Positions 58,797 through 64,000 of a stretch of DNA of 64,000 bases are shown piece by piece (within the stretch, counting starts at the first letter, position 1; each line of letters begins with the position of its first letter). Origin of the DNA: Myxocyprinus asiaticus (Eukaryota; Chordata; Actinopteri; Cypriniformes; Catostomidae); assembly GCF_019703515.2 (NCBI RefSeq), contig NC_059346.1, forward strand, positions 13,919,001-13,983,000. Direction: 5' to 3'. The notes under the pieces are model-generated. The model was not told where the DNA came from. It saw nothing but the letters and a program-made list of their open reading frames with translations, and searched no databases. A program made the translations under genes and the position numbers.

Positions 58797-59660
58797 ACAT
58801 TTGCAGACAACACTATTGTCATTAGCCTCTTTTAAGATGCTGAGGTTGAACAGCTGGCTGTCTGTTGCAGTCAAAACAAACTGGAGCTGAACACACTCAA
58901 AACAGTAGAAATGGTACTTCAGATGGACTTCAGGAGGAACCCTCCCAGCATCCCGCCTCATCATTTAGAACTGTGGCAGCTGAGTCACTCAAGTCCCTGG
59001 GCATTTCCTAGGACCTGTAGTGGCAGACCCACATACTGTAGGCTCCATTTTGAAAAAGGCCCAGCAGAGGTTGTACTTCCTTTGTCAGCTGAAGAAGCTC
59101 AACATGCCACAGGAGTTGCTGATACAGTTCTACTTAGTCATCATCATTGAGTCTGTCCTGTGCACTCTGATAACTGTCTAGTTTGGTTCGACTGCCAAAT
59201 CGGACATAAGAACACTACAAAGGACAGTCCGGACTTTAAAGTGGATTAGTGGTGCTTCCCTGCCCAGCCTCTAAGACCTGTACTCCTCCAGAGTGAGGAA
59301 ATGGGCAAGAAATATCACTGTTAACCCTGTACAACCAGGCCACAAACTCTTTGAACTAATGCCCTCTGGCCGGCACTACAGAGCACTTAGCAGTATCTTC
59401 ACTGTGCAATTTAATCTGTGTGCTGTCAATTCAGTTCATACCTATGCATACCCTTATCTCTTTTCCCTATTACATTCCCATATTCCCATATGTGTAAATA
59501 TGTTATTCTGTCCTATGTCTTATTGTCTATAATTTTTTATTTTGTCTTAATGCGTATCATATACTTTATTTTATGTTATTATTCTGTGTCTCACTGTCAC
59601 TGAGAACAAATTCCTTGTGAGTGAGAGCATGCTTGGCAACAAAAATCTTTCTGATTATTA
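58797..59660 (+). pseudogene. L2-like LINE, 5'-truncated copy
   Basis: It starts within the RT catalytic box (TFADNTIVIS; the second Asp of FADD is Asn here) and continues with LAVCCSQNKLELNTLKTVEM-like text that matches the larger L2-like copy at 30477-33720 on the other strand. 58911-59150 keeps a frame of 79 codons, then frameshifts occur. The 3' end reads GAGCATGCTTGGCAACAAAA and TCTTTCTGATTATTATTATG, the same type of terminus as the larger copy. Confidence 0.82.
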
Positions 59661-59720
59661 TTATGTTAGGAAAAGAGCTGTCTGACTATTTTAAGAATGA
59701 TGCAAAAAATGTCATTTTAA

Positions 59721-60444
59721 AGGGTTAGTTCGCCCAAAAATTAAAATCCTCATGATTTATTTACTTTTAAGCCATCCCAGATGTGTAAGACTTTCCTTTT
59801 TCAGCAGAACCGAAGTGAAGATTTTTATATGCACATTTCAGCTCTGTTTGTCCATACAATGCAAGTAAACAGGTGTCATCAGGCTACTGGCTGTTTGATG
59901 GTCCAAAGGCATATTTAGGCAACATAAAAGTAATTCACATGACTCCTGTCGATCAATTAATGTCTTCAAAAGCAAATCGATAGGTTTGTGTAAAAAATAA
60001 AATGATAATTAAAACTTTAACTTTAAAAAATCACTTCCTGCCAGCAGTCGACATCACGTTGCTGTCGCGTGACTTGAGCGCAATGGTGTGTTCATGCGAG
60101 AAGTCGGAAGTGCGTGCTTTGTAGACAACAGAGGAACCAACGTTACGTGAGAGTTTGGTCATTTCAAACATCAATCCAGCACTGGCCGGAAGCAATGATT
60201 TAAAGTTAAAAACTTTAAATCATTATAATTATCAAATTGTTTCGACTGCAGTCATTAGACATTAATTGATTGACTGGAGTCATGTGGATTACTTTTATGC
60301 TGCCTAAATATGCCTTTTGGACCGTCAGATACCCAGCTGCCTGATGGCACTTCGGTTCTGCTGAAGAAGGAAAGTCATACATATCTGGGATGGCTTAAAG
60401 GTAAGTAAATCATGAGAATCTTCATTTTAGGGTGAACTGTTCCT
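59721..60444. mobile_element. Palindromic TTAA-flanked MITE, 724 bp, upstream of exon 4
   Basis: The left AGGGTTAGTTCGCCCAAAAA pairs with the right TTTTAGGGTGAACTGTTCCT, and the arms stay complementary inwards (AGCCATCCCAGATGTGTAAG with its near complement; CAGCAGAACCGAAGTG with CACTTCGGTTCTGCTG). TTAA flanks both sides (59717-59720, 60445-60448). The middle contains GC-richer DNA. The element ends 173 bp before exon 4. Confidence 0.87.
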
Positions 60445-60617
60445 TTAATGACAGGCCTAGGCAATAAAACTACAGTTTGCCTGCTTTGAGGTAGAAGAAT
60501 CAGTTCATAGTTTAGACATGCATGTAAGATCTGTATTTGTGCATTTGTCCATATTTGTTGATGTTCTAACTGTTTTTACTTGTGTATTTATGTGTGTGTT
60601 TGTGTCTGTGGTCTAAG

Positions 60618-60735
60618 TGAGATTAATCGTCTGGACCTGGGTCTGGTTGTGGAGGTGTGGAATAAAGGACTCATCTGGGACACCTTGATAGGAACTGCAT
60701 GGATCCCACTTAACACCATCCACCAGTCAGATGAG
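60618..60735 (+). CDS. unc13b: unc13b-like, coding exon 4 (C2A domain, second half)
   Basis: This 118-base exon lies between an acceptor ending TCTAAG and a donor GTAAGG. The first T completes a Phe codon with TT of exon 3, then 39 codons follow: [34 protein letters not shown] and HQSDE. It ends in phase 0. [18 protein letters not shown] is a hallmark of Munc13 C2A, and QSDE matches UNC13B (UNC13A has QSNE). The next expected segment (EGPGEW..., then the conserved ICGT and EEEARYW region) is not found before 64000, so the next exon lies outside. A 724-bp MITE ends 173 bp upstream of this exon, close to where the branch point should be. Confidence 0.95.
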
Positions 60736-61238
60736 GTAAGGGGACACCATCAGCCATCAGAATGCAGAGAACTCAGCTGTTGTTCTGGTGAGGCATGAAA
60801 GCGCTACTCCCACCCTGTCTCACACATGTCGTCAAGACCATCTGAGTCATACCCAGAGCTGGGGTGTGTGGGGAATGTTCTGGACAGTTTTGGAATAACC
60901 CCAGGGTACCAGTCAAAGACATAAATTAGTGTATTATTAACAGTCTGTTTAAGCAGAGAGTCACACAGGTTTTAGGGGGTACATCAAATATAATTAGTAG
61001 TTTTTCAAAACCCATAACCCTAATTATTTAACTTTGGCACTTAACTTATCCCCGACGATTTGTACTAGGGATACCTCAAATCATGTGTTTTGTTGATGGG
61101 TGCTGTGCTATTACTATACTTTTCTAAGCAATCATGCCTGGTGAATCAAACAGGCAAAGAATCGCATAGACTAAAAATCAAGTTGAATTAGTTAGGGTGG
61201 CTCTCATAAATTCATAAATTGCATTGCAAATGAACATA
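60736..61238. other. Start of intron 4
   Basis: No further unc13 exon and no element is recognised before the Tc1-type MITE. Confidence 0.5.
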
Positions 61239-61700
61239 CACTACCGGTCAAAAGTTTTGAAACGCTTACTCATTCTTTATTATAATTTTTGTTCACATTT
61301 TAGAATAATAGTAAAGTCATCAAAACTATGGAATAACATAAATGGAACTATGGGAATTATATTGTGACTAAACAAAATCCAAAATAAATCAAAACTGTGT
61401 TATATTTTAGCATCTTCAAAGTAGTCACCCTTTGCCTATAATTTGCAGACATGTACTCTTGACATTTTCTCAACCAACTTCTTGAGGTATCACCCTGGGA
61501 TACTTTTAAATAGCATTGAAGGCGTTCCCATCTATGTTGGGCACTTATTGGCTGCTTTTCTTTATTATTTGGTCCAAGTCATCAATTTCAGAAACATTTT
61601 TTTTTTAAATAAAATTTTAGTTTTATAATGAAATAAATTAATATGGTGGCACAATTATATTTTTGTCTACAAAACTGATTTCAAACATTTAAGCATAAGC
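61239..61700. mobile_element. Tc1-type MITE, right end missing
   Basis: CACTACCGGTCAAAAGTTTT preceded by TA, then text nearly identical to 27483-27950. Similarity stops at AAACATTTAAGCATAAGC near 61700, before the right terminal repeat, so about 80 bp plus the inverted end are lost. Confidence 0.8.
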
Positions 61701-62599
61701 ATTCTGTCAACAAAACAAAGTCAAGGGCCATGGCCGTCGATGTAATGACAACTTTTTGGTGCTACTGCTATTATTAGTATTATTATTATTATTCATAGTA
61801 ATATTGTTGTTTTTATTATTAAAAGAGTCATGCATAAATATTCAGATTTTTTTGTTTGTTTTTTTTTTGTTATTTTTCTCAGTATTAGTAGCCTGTTTTA
61901 TTTATTCAAACAATTATGAACATTTTGTTTGTATACAGATACACAAAACTACACAACTTTGTCTGCTGAAACAAAAAACAAAACAAAAAAACTTTAATGA
62001 AAAATCTGGATCTCCATGTCCTACATGCAAGTCAACTGGTCCTGCTCATCTCCAGACGTTACCTACTTCCTGCACTTTCCCTAATTGCAAATTCAATTAT
62101 AAGACCTATTAGCATTAATATTGTTATTGTTCTTAAAGGATAATATAACAAAGTATTGCAATAATTTCAATAAAGAAAAGACCTTGAGCCAATGTTTTCT
62201 TATAAATTATTTTTAATATTAGGCTATGCATCATATTTTTTTCTATACTATGCTATTCTTAATGTGCACTATTCCACATGTATTTGTATCTCAGTACCTT
62301 GTGTTATATTATCCAGGCATTAATCCAGACATTATAAAAAGAGTAGTTGGCTTCGGGAGTCCGTTTGTAATATACTCGTAGCAAAATGTGCAAATATAAA
62401 TAGGATGTATATTTATGCAACAGCACTCTTTACTTATCTCACTCGCATAAAAACACAGATTATGTATATACTACTCAGAATGCATCAACACCATGGAAAG
62501 AATTAAATGAAATAGTTATGCCAAATTAGGTGTAGAAATGCTTTAACAGCATTCAGTATATTAATCTCTAGCATTGACAGCTGGGCAGGGCAGGAGACT
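61701..62599. other. Intron 4 spacer
   Basis: AT-rich with a TTATTA-rich patch near 61770-61830. No recognised gene. Confidence 0.4.
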
Positions 62600-62679
62600 G
62601 GTATAAATGTTTATAGAACAGCAACAGCGCTGCCTACTGTACAGGGGTTAAATTGTTTTTCAGATGTATTTTTTACGCA

Positions 62680-63210
62680 CTGTGTCACTGCGTCTGCGTA
62701 CTGTCACAGTATGTACTGTATTTGATGAGAAACGCACTTCTCGGCTGGTAAAACAGAATGCTCTTTAGGTATGCAAGAGGTAGTATGAATAGAATTCGGA
62801 CATGCAAACATCCGGGAACGTACGCATGGTCCCGTGACCAGAATATATGATGAGACAACAACAGTGAAAATAATCCACTCAAGTTCGGTTAAACAAGCAC
62901 CATTTAAGCACAATGAGCAATGTTCTTTGTATATACAGCACTTACTGTTGAAAATAGCCTTCCGCCCCGCGGTTCTCCACCATTTGTTTTAAATCCAGCC
63001 TTTGAACGTGACGTCTCCTCAGCTCCCAATGCATCGTGGGATAAGAAAGTGTTCAACCGAACCACACTTCAGATTCCCGCCAGAAGTAGTAGGTCATCCG
63101 GGCATTTCTCGCTTACTGTCTTATGAATACTATTTATTCGGACATACTACTCCACTGCTATACTGATTTTGGCATACTATATAGTAGGGAAGTATGGATA
63201 TTCGGATGCA
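62680..63210. mobile_element. Possible eroded MITE
   Basis: AGTATGAATAGAATTCGGACA and ATGAATACTATTTATTCGGACA plus GGATATTCGGATGCAGG are words typical of fish MITEs whose ends read GCATCCGAA. Boundaries and target copies are not clear. Confidence 0.3.
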
Positions 63211-63726
63211 GGGTGTGTGTGTGTGTGTGTAGACCTTTTATAGAAGTTTGTCTCGCAAAATCGTCACAGATTTGGTGTGAGCAGGCCTTTAGCGTGGGCC
63301 GTACATTTGTCTCTAGCGGACCGGATGTGGCCCCCAGATTGCCTTTTGAGGAACCCTGACATACACAGAGTTAAGTTTGCCACTGGCGAAAGTAGATGGT
63401 TTCTGACATATTTTCAAACACACCCTTTCAGCCATTAACCATTTATGATTTATTTGCTGTAATACCTTGACTGCCTCTCTCTTTCTCTCTCTCTCAATTT
63501 CAATTTAAAGTACTTTAATGGCATGGTTCTGTTTACATAAAATATTGCCAAAAAATGAATACACACACAAAAAATAGAATGACAAGAAAAAAAGAATAAT
63601 AATATAACAGTAACAAATAACAATAAAAATAGAATTAAAATAAGGTGTCAAGTAATAAATAAAATAAAAATAATAACAAGATACACAATCTAAAATAAAA
63701 TAAACTTTTTACAGGACATTATGAAC

Positions 63727-63730
<4 letters not shown>

Positions 63731-63768
<38 letters not shown>

Positions 63769-63848
63769 GCACTCACACTGTATCTCAGTGTCAGTATTAA
63801 ATATGCTTTGCTTGGCATGACTTATATAGTGCTGGTCTCTCTTTCACT

Positions 63849-63902
<54 letters not shown>

Positions 63903-64000
63903 ATCTGTATTGCACTCACACTGTATCTCAGAGTCAGTATTAACAATGCTTTGCTTGGCATGACTTTTATAGTGCTGGTCTGTCTGTCTGTCTCTCTCTC
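63731..64000. repeat. Tandem unit of about 143 bp with (CT)n spacers, open at the window edge
   Basis: A 75-bp unique block starting TGTATTGCACTCACACTGTA occurs at 63764 and again at 63907, 143 bp apart, each preceded by a (CT)n array (63731-63763 and 63851-63900). The second copy runs into another CT stretch at the right edge, so the array probably continues. Confidence 0.85.

Noticed and set aside
61756..62112. 118-codon frame starting with poly-Leu
   Set aside because: It is low-complexity TTA/TTT-rich DNA with no splice or homology support.
63721..63963. 80-codon frame rich in SLSLSL
   Set aside because: It is a translation of the CT microsatellites.

Overview
The window is vertebrate nuclear DNA, almost certainly from a teleost fish and probably a cyprinid-like one. 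That lineage call is an inference from the mix of mobile elements (Tc1, hAT, TTAA-type MITEs, DIRS, L2-like and I-like LINEs, tRNA-headed SINEs). The only host gene recognised with confidence is a Munc13/UNC13 gene on the + strand. It is seen as four short coding exons at 15804-15825, 25335-25364, 50260-50359 and 60618-60735. All splice junctions keep frame, and together they give the first 90 codons (start MSLLCVRV), which are most of the N-terminal C2A domain. The wording matches UNC13B (ubiquitous Munc13-2 isoform) better than UNC13A. The gene continues past the right edge. The first three introns are about 9.5, 24.9 and 10.3 kb.

Layout. 1-15.5 kb (upstream of the gene): a TA-flanked MITE, two palindromic elements in inverted arrangement, a 5'-truncated I-like LINE, then an almost complete I-superfamily LINE (5869-12461, minus strand, 11-bp target duplication) that was itself hit by a Tc1 element (7356-8868). 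A CCAAT/ETS-rich stretch near 14.5 kb may be a promoter for an unidentified minus-strand gene. Intron 1: a 2.6-kb element with about 400-bp inverted repeats, a small MITE, and a 4-kb hAT element (TSD TTTGTTCT) that contains a second hAT element (TSD ATCAGGAC), a SINE copy and a TTAA MITE. Intron 2: Tc1-type MITE, a MITE split by a SINE, a 3.2-kb L2-like LINE, a palindromic MITE, a hAT element, two fused DIRS-type retrotransposons (37.05-43.79 kb), an almost intact Tc1 element spoiled by two CGA-to-TGA type stops (45108-46355), and more TTAA and hAT elements. Intron 3: paired CA-flanked repeats, a further hAT-like element with a full-length SINE, another hAT element, a truncated L2-like copy, and a 724-bp palindromic MITE ending 173 bp before exon 4. 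Intron 4 start: a truncated Tc1 MITE and CT-rich tandem repeats.

No operon, CRISPR array, prophage or cellular RNA gene is present. Apart from the UNC13 exons, every recognisable protein-coding relic belongs to a transposable element, and all of these carry stops or frameshifts. The most informative content is the layered insertion history, readable from target-site duplications, rather than a new pathway.
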